Assembly (NCBI GenBank): GCA_902781315.1
Contig: CACZIT010000034.1
Coordinates: forward strand, 1-33,366
Length of the DNA: 33,366 bases
Direction of reading: 5' to 3'
DNA from: an uncultured Prevotellaceae bacterium
GTDB taxonomy: Bacteria > Bacteroidota > Bacteroidia > Bacteroidales > Bacteroidaceae
Shown here: positions 1 through 6,992 of the stretch, piece after piece
How the letters are laid out: each line of letters starts with the position of its first letter
Numbering within the stretch: position 1 is the stretch's first letter
Translations under genes and position numbers: made by a program
Notes under the pieces: generated by a model
Databases searched by the model: none
The model's input: only the letters and a program-made list of their open reading frames with translations
Told to the model about the DNA's origin: nothing

Positions 1-311
1 GACTGATGATGAACTATATCAAGATACTTTCAAATGTTGTTTCTCATCTGACCAAGAAAGTTCGCATGCTCTCCATGAGTGTACGAGAAAAGGTGATACA
101 TTATCTCGAGGAGCAAATCAGGCTTCAACAGTCGAAAGATGTTCTTCTGCCTTTCTCCCGACAGGAACTGGCTGACCATTTCGGTATCCAGAAATATTCG
201 TTGCAACGGTGTCTGAATGAGCTGAAACAGGAGGGCGCTATCCTCGTTGAAGGGAGACATGTCAAAGTCTTATCTTTTCATCCCAGTGGGGGAACCGCTG
301 GACACACTTAG
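1..311 (+). CDS. Crp/Fnr-family transcriptional regulator, C-terminal part (cut by window edge)
   Basis: The reading frame is open to the left edge, so the visible protein is only the C-terminal third of a regulator. The segment from SVREKVIHYLEEQ to the end has the winged helix-turn-helix pattern of Crp/Fnr proteins: the recognition region SRQELADHFGIQKYSLQRCL (about residues 50-70 of the visible frame) is followed by LNELKQEGAI and a short wing strand. The cyclic-nucleotide-binding-like sensor domain expected upstream is outside the window, so the ligand cannot be judged. The first in-frame ATG at position 6 is unlikely to be the real start. The tail after KVLSF looks non-homologous and overlaps a small ORF on the other strand. 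Family call is firm; target genes are unknown. Confidence 0.8.
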   Translation, partial: LMMNYIKILSNVVSHLTKKVRMLSMSVREKVIHYLEEQIRLQQSKDVLLPFSRQELADHFGIQKYSLQRCLNELKQEGAILVEGRHVKVLSFHPSGGTAGHT

Positions 312-494
312 GGGGGCTTTGACCGCAAAAAGCCTTTGACCTTGGTCTTCCACCCGTATCTCAAACAGGCCGGGTATGAGCTTGCCTCTCTCTCCGCAAC
401 CCATCAAATCAAAATTCGCTTGTCCATTACGGATTAGCGACTTTTTTTTCTTGTCCCTGCTTCTGCCAAGTTCGTCTTTAAAAGGTTTCATCAT
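270..494 (-). CDS. Small ORF of unknown function, third in the DUF4250 micro-operon (doubtful)
   Basis: A 74-codon frame whose ATG overlaps the stop of the upstream gene as TAATG, which would suit translational coupling. The product is basic near the N-terminus (RSRDKKKKS) and contains NFDLMGCGERGKLIPGLFEIRVEDQG. I recognise no domain. It overlaps the 3' end of the convergent Crp/Fnr gene by about 40 bases, which argues against it. It could be a real small protein, a degraded gene or chance. The overlapping start is the only positive evidence. Confidence 0.3.
   Translation of the reverse strand: MMKPFKDELGRSRDKKKKSLIRNGQANFDLMGCGERGKLIPGLFEIRVEDQGQRLFAVKAPLSVSSGSPTGMKR
315..334 (+). terminator. 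Possible weak terminator after the Crp/Fnr gene
   Basis: GGCTTT and AAAGCC form a 6-bp stem with an 8-base loop just after the TAG stop. There is only a short TTT after the stem, so this is a weak candidate. Confidence 0.25.
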
Positions 495-751
495 TATAGC
501 AATTTCTCTAATTGCTCTACAGCTTGGGTAATATCCTCTTGAAAGCGCGTGTGGTCTTTCAGAAAGTCTGGGATGCCTCCTGAAATTGAATCATAGAGCT
601 GCGCATTCATCTCGTCGACGTATGACGCAATGGCATACTCGATATCATCTTTCTGCCAGTCGAGGGCGGAATGGATATAGATGTTCCGTTTCTGGTGCAG
701 AAAACTGTAGGCGGTCTCTATGACATCTCTTGTTATCATTCTTTTATTCAT
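494..751 (-). CDS. Small conserved-looking protein of unknown function, coupled to the DUF4250 gene
   Basis: About 85 residues starting at MNKRMITRDV. This start was chosen because its ATG overlaps the stop of the upstream DUF4250 gene in the 8-base string ATGAATAA, a typical coupled arrangement. A longer frame beginning at 787 would run deep into the upstream gene and is not favoured; M5 (start 739) is an alternative. The sequence is helical and acidic (HSALDWQKDDIEYAIASYVDEM, then FQEDITQAVEQLEKLL) with no signal peptide or membrane segment. I do not recognise the family. The context suggests a cytosolic partner of the DUF4250 protein. Confidence 0.6.
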   Translation of the reverse strand: MNKRMITRDVIETAYSFLHQKRNIYIHSALDWQKDDIEYAIASYVDEMNAQLYDSISGGIPDFLKDHTRFQEDITQAVEQLEKLL

Positions 752-944
752 CGTATCCGATAGGACGGAATTGCTTTTGCTGAACACTATAGACGAATCC
801 GTGTCCGTACAGGTAGTTCTTTATGTCTTTCGGTTCCGTCCCGTAGTTATAGCACAAGGATTCCAAAGTGTCAAACTCTTCGTCCCTCAAAAGCATGTTG
901 ACGCTCGAAACCAATATGGCAGGGTCTTTCGGAAGATGGTCCAT
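744..944 (-). CDS. DUF4250 domain protein
   Basis: About 66 residues from MDHLPKDPAILVSSVNMLLR. The opening LPKDP followed by a helix with VNMLLRDEEFDTLESLC, and the C-terminal pattern YLYGHGFVYSVQQKQF, match my memory of the small DUF4250 family. The function of that family is not known to me. The length is typical. The ATG at 944 was chosen over the upstream 983 start because family similarity begins at MDHLPKDP and a TATCTTTG promoter box lies between the two. It is first in a two- or three-gene set with overlapping stop and start codons, and is divergent from the flavin-reductase gene. Confidence 0.75.
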   Translation of the reverse strand: MDHLPKDPAILVSSVNMLLRDEEFDTLESLCYNYGTEPKDIKNYLYGHGFVYSVQQKQFRPIGYDE

Positions 945-970
945 TTCACAAATCTTATTAAATATTTCTG

Positions 971-978
971 CAAAGATA
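971..978 (-). promoter_or_regulatory. Candidate -7 box for the DUF4250 micro-operon
   Basis: TATCTTTG on the minus strand matches the Bacteroidota TAnnTTTG box and lies about 27 bases upstream of the ATG at 944. No well-spaced -33 TTTG is visible. Confidence 0.5.
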
Positions 979-1000
979 CACAAAAGTGCGCTTTTTTACG

Positions 1001-1008
1001 TAATTTTG
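1001..1008 (+). promoter_or_regulatory. Candidate -7 box for the flavin-reductase gene set
   Basis: TAATTTTG matches TAnnTTTG and lies 22 bases before the ATG at 1031. It is only 22 bases from the oppositely oriented box at 971-978, so the divergent genes probably share a compact intergenic control region. Confidence 0.55.
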
Positions 1009-1030
1009 CTCCAAAATAATTTATATATTT

Positions 1031-1621
1031 ATGAAGAAAGTTACATTTGTCAGTTTCGTTTCTGCCATATTATTGTTTGTGGCAGTGGTTCCTGCATCAG
1101 CTCAGGAGGAGAACGGATTTAAGAAATTTCAGGTTGAAGAAGGTTTTGAGGACAATGGTTTCCAGTGGTTTCGTGATGCAGAATTGCTATGTGCCGGTGA
1201 CAAGGAGAAAAGCAATGCCATGACGATTGGCTGGGGAGGCATCGGCACCCTATGGGGACGTACGGCCTTGACGGTATATGTGGCAGAAAAACGTTACACC
1301 AAGGAATTCATGGATAAGGCTGAGTACTTCACCGTGATGGTTTTCGATGTGGAGCATAGTAAGGTGCTCAGATACATGGGAGCGAAAAGCGGGCGTGACG
1401 AAGACAAGGCAGCGGCTCTTGGACTGCATACGGCCTATACTGCCAATGGAACGCCGTACTACACGGAGGCAGAAATGGTGATAGAGTGCAAGATCATGTA
1501 TGCTGCACCTTTCGAGCCTCAGTATTTCAAGAGTGATGTGCCCGAGAGGATGTACGACCATTTCCCCGCTGGCATTCACTCCATGTATATTGGCGAAGTC
1601 GTAAATGCCTGGAAAAAATGA
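1031..1621 (+). CDS. Exported flavin-reductase-like (FMN-binding split barrel) protein
   Basis: 196 residues. Residues 1-25 are a clear Sec signal peptide (MKK, a hydrophobic core, then PASA before QEENG). The mature part resembles the flavin-reductase-like FMN-binding domain: AMTIGWGGIGTLWGRTALTVYV is the usual N-SMTIGWG-G-LW strand-turn pattern, followed by FTVMVFD and, near the C-terminus, MYIGEVVNAW. Family members are normally cytoplasmic flavoredoxin or flavin reductase proteins, so the export signal is unusual. The protein probably binds FMN or a related cofactor outside the cytoplasm; electron donor and acceptor cannot be read. Its stop overlaps the next start as ATGA, implying coupled translation with the YjbQ gene. 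Confidence 0.8.
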   Translation: MKKVTFVSFVSAILLFVAVVPASAQEENGFKKFQVEEGFEDNGFQWFRDAELLCAGDKEKSNAMTIGWGGIGTLWGRTALTVYVAEKRYTKEFMDKAEYFTVMVFDVEHSKVLRYMGAKSGRDEDKAAALGLHTAYTANGTPYYTEAEMVIECKIMYAAPFEPQYFKSDVPERMYDHFPAGIHSMYIGEVVNAWKK

Positions 1622-2031
1622 TTCAGCAGATTGAGATAACACTTACCCCCAAGTCGAGAGGCTTCCATTTGGTGACGGGCGAGCTCATGCGCCAGCTGCC
1701 CAAGTTGCCAAAGACCGGCATCATCAACATATTCTGCAAGCATACGAGTTGCGGACTGAGCATCAATGAGAATGCCGACCCAGACGTGAGGACCGACATG
1801 GAGACCATCTTCAATCGCCTCGTCCCAGAGAACCGTCCAGAGTATGAGCATACATTGGAAGGAGCCGACGACATGCCTGCCCATGCAAAGTCTACGTTGA
1901 GTGGCGTCAGCCTGACCATCCCCATCACCGACGGACGCCTGAACATGGGAATCTGGCAGGGCATTTACCTTTGTGAATACCGCAATCATGGCGGGGCAAG
2001 AAAGTTAGTAGTAACGATAATAGGAGAGTAA
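1618..2031 (+). CDS. YjbQ/UPF0047 family protein (secondary thiamine-phosphate synthase family)
   Basis: 137 residues, full length for the family. Diagnostic segments are HTSCGLSINENADPDVRTD (about residues 42-60), HAKSTLSG, and the C-terminal WQGIYLCEYRNHGG. The conserved histidines and the ENAD/ADD acidic residues form the presumed metal-binding site of the trimeric YjbQ fold. Some members complement thiamine-phosphate synthase defects weakly, which gave the family its name; the physiological reaction is not settled. The ATG overlaps the stop of the flavin-reductase gene by 4 bases, and the nitroreductase gene starts 2 bases after the TAA. Confidence 0.92.
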   Translation: MIQQIEITLTPKSRGFHLVTGELMRQLPKLPKTGIINIFCKHTSCGLSINENADPDVRTDMETIFNRLVPENRPEYEHTLEGADDMPAHAKSTLSGVSLTIPITDGRLNMGIWQGIYLCEYRNHGGARKLVVTIIGE

Positions 2032-2032
2032 T

Positions 2033-2530
2033 ATGAACTTTTTAGAACTTGTCAAGCAGAGATACAGCTGCAGGGCTTACAAGCCTCTCGGCGTGGAGAA
2101 AGAGAAACTCGAGTATATCCTGGAGTGTGTGCGCCTTGCACCTTCAGCAGTGAACAAACAACCCTGGTGTTTCCGCATCGTCAGCAAGGAAGAGGACAAA
2201 GTCAGGCTGCAGCAATGCTACAACCGAGACTGGTTTAAGACGGCTCCCATGTACGTCGTTGCCTCTGTGCTGCATGACGAGGAGTGGGTACGTTCTGACG
2301 GCAAGCATCATGGTGACATCGACATTGCTATTGCTGTAGAGCATCTTTGCCTGGCAGCCACAGAGCAAGGACTGGCTGCATGCTGGGTGTGCAACTTCGA
2401 TGCTGTGCTATGCAAAGAGCTCTTCAATCTGTCTGACAATGAAGAGCCTGCTGTCCTCATCCCTCTGGGCTATGCCGAAGATGAGGTGAAGCCTAAGAAT
2501 CGGAAGCCTATTGAAGCCATCGTGAGATAG
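2033..2530 (+). CDS. Nitroreductase family protein
   Basis: 165 residues. The N-terminal RYSCRAYKP and the APSAVNKQPWCF segment are the two FMN-contact regions typical of small nitroreductases. The central DIDIAIAVEHLCLAATEQGLAACWV helix and the GYAEDEVKPKNRKP tail also fit. Such enzymes are FMN-dependent NAD(P)H oxidoreductases that work as dimers; the natural substrate cannot be deduced. The gene starts 2 bases after the yjbQ stop, so it is almost certainly in the same transcript as the two upstream genes. Confidence 0.9.
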   Translation: MNFLELVKQRYSCRAYKPLGVEKEKLEYILECVRLAPSAVNKQPWCFRIVSKEEDKVRLQQCYNRDWFKTAPMYVVASVLHDEEWVRSDGKHHGDIDIAIAVEHLCLAATEQGLAACWVCNFDAVLCKELFNLSDNEEPAVLIPLGYAEDEVKPKNRKPIEAIVR

Positions 2531-2540
2531 CATGGCAAAT

Positions 2541-2555
2541 GCAGAGGACCTCTGC
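2541..2555 (+). other. Small stem-loop between nitroreductase and PPC-domain genes
   Basis: GCAGAGGACCTCTGC is a 6-bp perfect stem with a 3-base loop in the 63-base intergenic gap. No T-run follows, so it is not a classic terminator. Confidence 0.4.
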
Positions 2556-2593
2556 AATGACGTTACAACAAAGAACTACATCAGCGACTGATT

Positions 2594-3031
2594 ATGGATT
2601 ATAGAAAGATAGGCGATACATACTATATCAGAATGGATCGCGACGACGAGGTAATAGCAAATATCCTCGATGTCTGCCGAAATGAAGGTGTCCCTTCTGC
2701 TGTGTTCTCGGGCATAGGTGGTTGCAAGAGTGCCGAGTTGCAGGTGTTTATTCCTGAGACTGGCAAGTTTGAGACCGAGCAGTTTGAGGGAATGCTGGAA
2801 CTTGTCGCACTCAATGGCAATGTGGTTACGGGTGACGACGGTCAGCTTTTCCACCATACGCATGCTATGTTCTCTTTCAAGAAGGACGGTCAGCATGGAA
2901 TGGCAGGTGGGCATCTGAAATCTACAACGGTGCTCTATACGGCTGAGATAGAACTGCGTCCTACGCTTGGCTCAACTATTGGCCGGAAGTTCGACTCGGA
3001 GACTGGTACAGGATTCTGGAATTTCAAATAA
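2594..3031 (+). CDS. PPC/DUF296 domain DNA-binding-like protein
   Basis: 145 residues covering one complete PPC (DUF296) domain. The pattern includes an N-terminal strand with DDEVIANILDVCRNEGV, GIGGCKSAELQVF, the LVALNGNVV strand, the conserved histidines of HHTHAMFSF, and GGHLKSTTV. Plant members are fused to AT-hooks; bacterial stand-alone members such as this are trimers with a histidine-lined site whose role is unclear. No AT-hook is visible here. The 63-base gap from the nitroreductase contains a small hairpin, so the gene may still be in the same operon. Family is clear, function is not. Confidence 0.88.
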   Translation: MDYRKIGDTYYIRMDRDDEVIANILDVCRNEGVPSAVFSGIGGCKSAELQVFIPETGKFETEQFEGMLELVALNGNVVTGDDGQLFHHTHAMFSFKKDGQHGMAGGHLKSTTVLYTAEIELRPTLGSTIGRKFDSETGTGFWNFK

Positions 3032-3043
3032 ATCGTAATTTGC

Positions 3044-3395
3044 ATGATTAACACTTATATTACACTCCCAACCGTTTTTCCTTTTCTGACAGAAAAACCG
3101 TGGCAGGTTGTGGAGAACTTATGCGAGCAGGTCAGTCGCCTCATAGAGACGCTCGGCGATGAATATGAGGTGAAGGACTGAGTGGCTATCCATCAGTCGG
3201 CTGTCATCGGCCACAACGTGACCATCAAGGCTCCTGCGATTATCTCTGCCAATTGCTTTGTTGGCAGCAACTCCTATCTGCGTGGTGGAGTGTTTATGGC
3301 TCCCGGTGCAAAGGTGGGCATCAGTTGCGAGGTGAAGACCTCGGCCTTACGGTTAGAGCCGAGCACTATTGGTGTGGCTTTAGCCAATCCTGCAA
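3044..3395 (+). pseudogene. Broken left-handed beta-helix sugar transferase (UDP-GlcNAc pyrophosphorylase-like)
   Basis: From ATG at 3044 the frame encodes 45 residues (PTVFPFLTEKPWQVVENL ... GDEYEVKD), then TGA at 3179-3181, then continues in the same frame with VAIHQSAVIGHNVTIKAPA and IISANCFVGSNSYLRGGVF up to about GISCEVKTS. This is the N-terminal half of the GlmU-like LbH acyl/nucleotidyltransferase family, where a glycine normally sits at the stop, so GGA to TGA is a simple explanation. After KTS the hexapeptide-repeat pattern is lost and the expected C-terminal half is missing. The frame then runs into the palindromic array. It lies directly upstream of the kinase/RapZ gene, so a former sugar-activation partner is possible (inference). 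Confidence 0.75.
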
Positions 3396-3456
3396 GGTCG
3401 ACCAAGAGAGTACAGAAAATGGAGGAAAAAAGCAGAGTTCGGTTTACCAGTTTCTG

Positions 3457-3581
3457 TACCACGCGCTGGTAATACTTGTACCAGCGCGTGGTAATGTCTT
3501 TACCAAGGCGTGGTAAACCGTTTACCAGGCCGTGGTAAAGGTATTACCAGGCCGTGGTAAAGACATGGTAAAGCCGCGGTA
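3457..3581 (+). repeat. Palindromic repeat array A1 (22-bp period, 6 units)
   Basis: Units of 15 bases, mostly TACCA-N5-TGGTA, start at 3457, 3479, 3501, 3523 and 3545, with 7-base spacers; a sixth unit at 3567 keeps only the right arm. Unit 1 (TACCACGCGCTGGTA) and unit 2 (TACCAGCGCGTGGTA) are exact reverse complements, so the transcript could fold into a 15-bp hairpin with a 7-base loop. Units 4 and 5 are identical (TACCAGGCCGTGGTA). Same architecture and period as the array at 17013-17247. Confidence 0.92.
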
Positions 3582-3836
3582 GACAGGAGAAACGGCATTT
3601 GTGCTGGCTCAATAGCTGGCACATGCTCCTTTTGGACAGAAATGATGGTAGGCAGTCAATGCACTGACTGTTAATGACTTTGCGTCTTGTGGGCAGGTGT
3701 ACCTACTTTACGCTATATTCGTGCCGGTTCCTTCATCAGCGTAAGCCGACAAGTCCGAATTCTTCATCTCGGCATGTTTTGAGTCACCTTGATGAAGGGA
3801 CAGGCATAAAACAGGTTTAAAAAAACGATTATTTCT
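3582..3836. other. Intergenic stretch without a recognisable gene
   Basis: About 250 bases with no convincing ORF. I see a small hairpin (CAGTCA-6-TGACTG near 3656-3673) and distant inverted arms CCTTCATC and GATGAAGG around 3730-3800. It may be remains of the broken gene or upstream control sequence. Confidence 0.4.
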
Positions 3837-3867
3837 TTTGTTCTGCCCTCGATTTTTCGTAACTTTG
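3837..3867 (+). promoter_or_regulatory. Promoter of the kinase/RapZ - FAD protein operon
   Basis: TTTG at 3837-3840 and TAACTTTG at 3860-3867, spaced by 19 bases, match the Bacteroidota -33/-7 consensus. The ATG follows only 4 bases after the -7 box, so the transcript would have almost no leader. Confidence 0.75.
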
Positions 3868-3871
3868 CAGC

Positions 3872-5407
3872 ATGGAAGCATTAAGAAGACTTTACGTGCA
3901 ATGGAAGGGGGAGGAACCTGCCGGCATGGAACGGCTGGAAGGAGCAGGCAGTAACAGGGTTTATTGCCGCATGACCGACGGCAAGGGGCACAGCGTGATA
4001 GGATGCGTGGGCACCAGTCGCGACGAGAACCATGCCTTTGTCTATCTGACGCGGCACTTCACGCAGAGGCAGTTGCCTGTGCCCCGGATACTGGCTGTGA
4101 GCGAGGACGAATTGCGCTACCTGCAGACTGACCTGGGGACGACATCGCTCTTCGATGCATTGCGCGGCGGACGCGAGGCAGGAGGTCGATATACGCAGGA
4201 GGAAAAGGCGCTTCTGGTGAAGACCATTCGCGAGCTGCCGAACATCCAGATGCGCGGTGCCCGCGGGCTGGAGTGGTCGAACTGTTATCCGCAGCCTGCA
4301 TTCGACCAGGACAGCGTGCTCTTCGACCTGAACTATTTCAAGTATTGCTTCCTGAAGGCTACGGGGCTTGACTTCCATGAACTGAAGCTGGAAGCCAACT
4401 TCCGAATGCTTGCCAAGGACCTGACGGCAGAGCAGCAGGATGCCTTCCTCTATCGCGATTTCCAGGCTCGCAACGTGATGATAGCTGCCGACGGCACTCC
4501 CTCGTTCATCGACTATCAGGGTGGGCGTCGCGGACCATATTATTATGACCTGGCATCGTTTCTCTGGCAGGCTTCTGCCCGCTATCCCGACAAGCTGCGT
4601 CGCGAGCTCATAGGCGAATACTACGACTCGCTGAAGAACTATACCGAGGTGCCCTCTGAACGTCACTTCCATGAACGGCTGATGCTGTTTGTGCTGTTCC
4701 GGCAGTTGCAGGTACTGGGTGCCTACGGTTTCCGCGGCTACTTCGAGCGCAAGCGCCATTTCATCGACAGCATACCGCCTGCCATGCAGAACCTGCGCGC
4801 GCTACTGAAAGACAGTACTGCTGCAGATGCCTGTCCTTATCTGAAGGAGGTGCTGCAGGCACTATGCGACCTGCCGCAGTTTGCTCCCGAGGAAGAACCG
4901 GCGGTGGCTCGTGCCGACGGCTATAGGACGGCAGAGAGGAATGTCTACACGGCTCATCCACAGGACGGACCTGCCACATTCTCGAAGTACGACGGGAAGG
5001 GGCCGCTGGTGGTACGCGTGTTCAGCTTCTCTTATCGTAAGGGCATTCCCGACGACGAGAGCGGCAACGGCGGAGGCTACGTATTCGACTGCCGTTCGAC
5101 CCACAATCCAGGCCGCTACGAGCCCTACAAGCAATTGACTGGACTGGACGAGCCCGTGATACGCTTCTTGGAAGACGATGGCGAGATAACGACGTTTCTG
5201 GAGAGCGTATACAAGTTGGCCGATGCCCATGTGGAACGCTATCTGCAGCGTGGCTTCACATCGCTCATGTTCTGTTTCGGCTGCACGGGCGGCCAGCATC
5301 GGTCGGTCTATTCGGCTCAGCATCTGGCTGAGCATATTCACGGGAAGTATGGCATTGAAGTGCGCGTGTGCCATCGTGAGCAAAACATAAAGCAAATACT
5401 GAAATGA
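3872..5407 (+). CDS. Aminoglycoside-phosphotransferase-like sugar kinase fused to a RapZ C-terminal domain
   Basis: 511 residues with two domains. Residues 1-340 are an APH/choline-kinase-like phosphotransferase: GAGSNRVYCRM is the glycine-rich start, LYRDFQARNVMI carries the catalytic aspartate (D196), and FIDYQGGRRGPYYYDLASFL the metal-binding aspartate (D214). This subfamily includes AmgK-type amino-sugar anomeric kinases. Residues about 370-511 match the C-terminal domain of RapZ, with GCTGGQHRSVYSAQHLAEHI at 470-489. RapZ in E. coli senses glucosamine-6-phosphate and binds RNA through this domain; its N-terminal ATPase is absent here and replaced by the kinase. A role in cell-wall amino-sugar salvage with built-in sensing is a reasonable inference. 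The stop overlaps the next start as ATGA. Confidence 0.85.
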   Translation: MEALRRLYVQWKGEEPAGMERLEGAGSNRVYCRMTDGKGHSVIGCVGTSRDENHAFVYLTRHFTQRQLPVPRILAVSEDELRYLQTDLGTTSLFDALRGGREAGGRYTQEEKALLVKTIRELPNIQMRGARGLEWSNCYPQPAFDQDSVLFDLNYFKYCFLKATGLDFHELKLEANFRMLAKDLTAEQQDAFLYRDFQARNVMIAADGTPSFIDYQGGRRGPYYYDLASFLWQASARYPDKLRRELIGEYYDSLKNYTEVPSERHFHERLMLFVLFRQLQVLGAYGFRGYFERKRHFIDSIPPAMQNLRALLKDSTAADACPYLKEVLQALCDLPQFAPEEEPAVARADGYRTAERNVYTAHPQDGPATFSKYDGKGPLVVRVFSFSYRKGIPDDESGNGGGYVFDCRSTHNPGRYEPYKQLTGLDEPVIRFLEDDGEITTFLESVYKLADAHVERYLQRGFTSLMFCFGCTGGQHRSVYSAQHLAEHIHGKYGIEVRVCHREQNIKQILK

Positions 5408-6972
5408 TTTTTGAATACCAACTCCGCGTTCTGCCCGAGCAGGCAGCTTCGGAACAGGCTATTGCCGACTACATCAGTCGTGAAAAAGGACTGCCGAGCA
5501 AGAGCATCACCCATGTGCGCGTGCTGAAACGCAGCATCGATGCACGCCAGCGAACCATCTTTATTAATCTGACCGTGCGTGTCTATCAGAACGAGATGCC
5601 ACAGGACGATGCCTATGTTCACACGCATTATCCCGACGTGAGCAATGGGCAGCAGGTCGTGGTGGTCGGGGCAGGTCCAGGCGGACTGTTTGCTGCCCTG
5701 AAGCTCGTGGAACTGGGCTGCAGACCTATCGTAGTAGAGCGAGGAAAGGACGTTCACGAACGAAAGAAAGACCTGGCACTCATCACGAAGACGCAGCAGG
5801 TGGACAGCGAGAGCAACTACTGCTTTGGCGAGGGTGGGGCTGGAGCCTATTCTGACGGTAAACTCTACACGCGCTCAAAGAAACGTGGCTCAGTAGAGAA
5901 AATCCTGAACGTGTTCTGCCAGCATGGGGCTTCGACGAGCATCCTCAGCGATGCCCATCCGCACATTGGCACAGACAAATTGCCAAAGGTGATTGAAGCA
6001 ATGCGCAATACCATTGTAAGATGTGGCGGCGAGGTGCATTTCCAGACGAAGATGACGCGCCTCTTGCTGGACGATGGGCGTGTTGTTGGCATTGAGGCCA
6101 CGAGGGCCGACGGCGGACAGCTGAAGATAGACGGTCCCGTGATTCTGGCCACCGGTCACTCAGCACGTGATGTGTACCGCTATCTGGCTGCTGAGAAGAT
6201 TGCCTTGGAGGCCAAGGGCATTGCCGTGGGCGTGCGACTTGAGCATCCCTCGCAACTCATTGACCAGATACAGTATCACCGGCGCGAGGGTAGGGGACGC
6301 TTCCTGCCTGCTGCCGAATATTCGTTTGTGCAGCAGGTGGACGGGCGAGGCGTCTATTCGTTCTGTATGTGTCCTGGTGGCTTCGTGATTCCTGCCGCAA
6401 CAGACAAGGAGCAAATCGTCGTCAACGGCATGAGTCCGGCAAGTCGCGGCACCCAGTGGTCGAATTCCGGCATGGTGGTGGAGCTGCGCCCTGAAGATGT
6501 TGAAGGCGAGGACGTGCTGAAGATGATGGACTTCCAGCAGCAGTTGGAACTAACTACATGGCAGCAAGGCAACCGCCGTCAGACGGCTCCTGCCCAGCGC
6601 ATGGCCGACTTCGTGAACGGCCGCCTGTCGTTCGACCTTCCGAAGAGTTCCTATGCACCTGGATTAATCAGTTCGCCGCTGCACTTCTGGTTGCCGCCTT
6701 TCATCGGCAAACGCCTGCAGGAAGGTTTCAAGGCCTTTGGAAAGAAAAGTCATGGATTTCTGACCAATGAAGCCGTGTTGATTGCCGTAGAGACACGCAC
6801 AAGCAGTCCCGTGCGCATCCTACGTTCTCCCGAAACCCTGCAACACGTCAGCATTGAGGGACTCTTCCCCTGTGGAGAAGGAGCCGGCTATGCAGGAGGC
6901 ATCGTTTCGGCAGGCGTCGATGGCGAGCGCTGTGCTGAAATGGCGGCAGCGTACATCGCGAGTGCTGTATAA
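5404..6972 (+). CDS. NAD(P)/FAD-dependent oxidoreductase (COG2509-like)
   Basis: 522 residues. A short N-terminal domain of about 75 residues (YQLRVLPEQAAS ... KSITHVRVLKRSIDAR) precedes the Rossmann motif VVVVGAGPGGLFAALKL (about 84-100). The segments YCFGEGGAGAYSDGKLYTRSK and, near the C-terminus, GLFPCGEGAGYAGGIVSAGVDG are typical of the uncharacterised FAD-dependent dehydrogenase family COG2509. The substrate is unknown. It overlaps the kinase/RapZ gene by 4 bases and is therefore probably co-translated with it. It ends 20 bases from the convergent kdsB stop, with no strong hairpin between them. Confidence 0.88.
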   Translation: MIFEYQLRVLPEQAASEQAIADYISREKGLPSKSITHVRVLKRSIDARQRTIFINLTVRVYQNEMPQDDAYVHTHYPDVSNGQQVVVVGAGPGGLFAALKLVELGCRPIVVERGKDVHERKKDLALITKTQQVDSESNYCFGEGGAGAYSDGKLYTRSKKRGSVEKILNVFCQHGASTSILSDAHPHIGTDKLPKVIEAMRNTIVRCGGEVHFQTKMTRLLLDDGRVVGIEATRADGGQLKIDGPVILATGHSARDVYRYLAAEKIALEAKGIAVGVRLEHPSQLIDQIQYHRREGRGRFLPAAEYSFVQQVDGRGVYSFCMCPGGFVIPAATDKEQIVVNGMSPASRGTQWSNSGMVVELRPEDVEGEDVLKMMDFQQQLELTTWQQGNRRQTAPAQRMADFVNGRLSFDLPKSSYAPGLISSPLHFWLPPFIGKRLQEGFKAFGKKSHGFLTNEAVLIAVETRTSSPVRILRSPETLQHVSIEGLFPCGEGAGYAGGIVSAGVDGERCAEMAAAYIASAV

Positions 6973-6992
6973 GTTTTAGAAAGACAAAGTTT

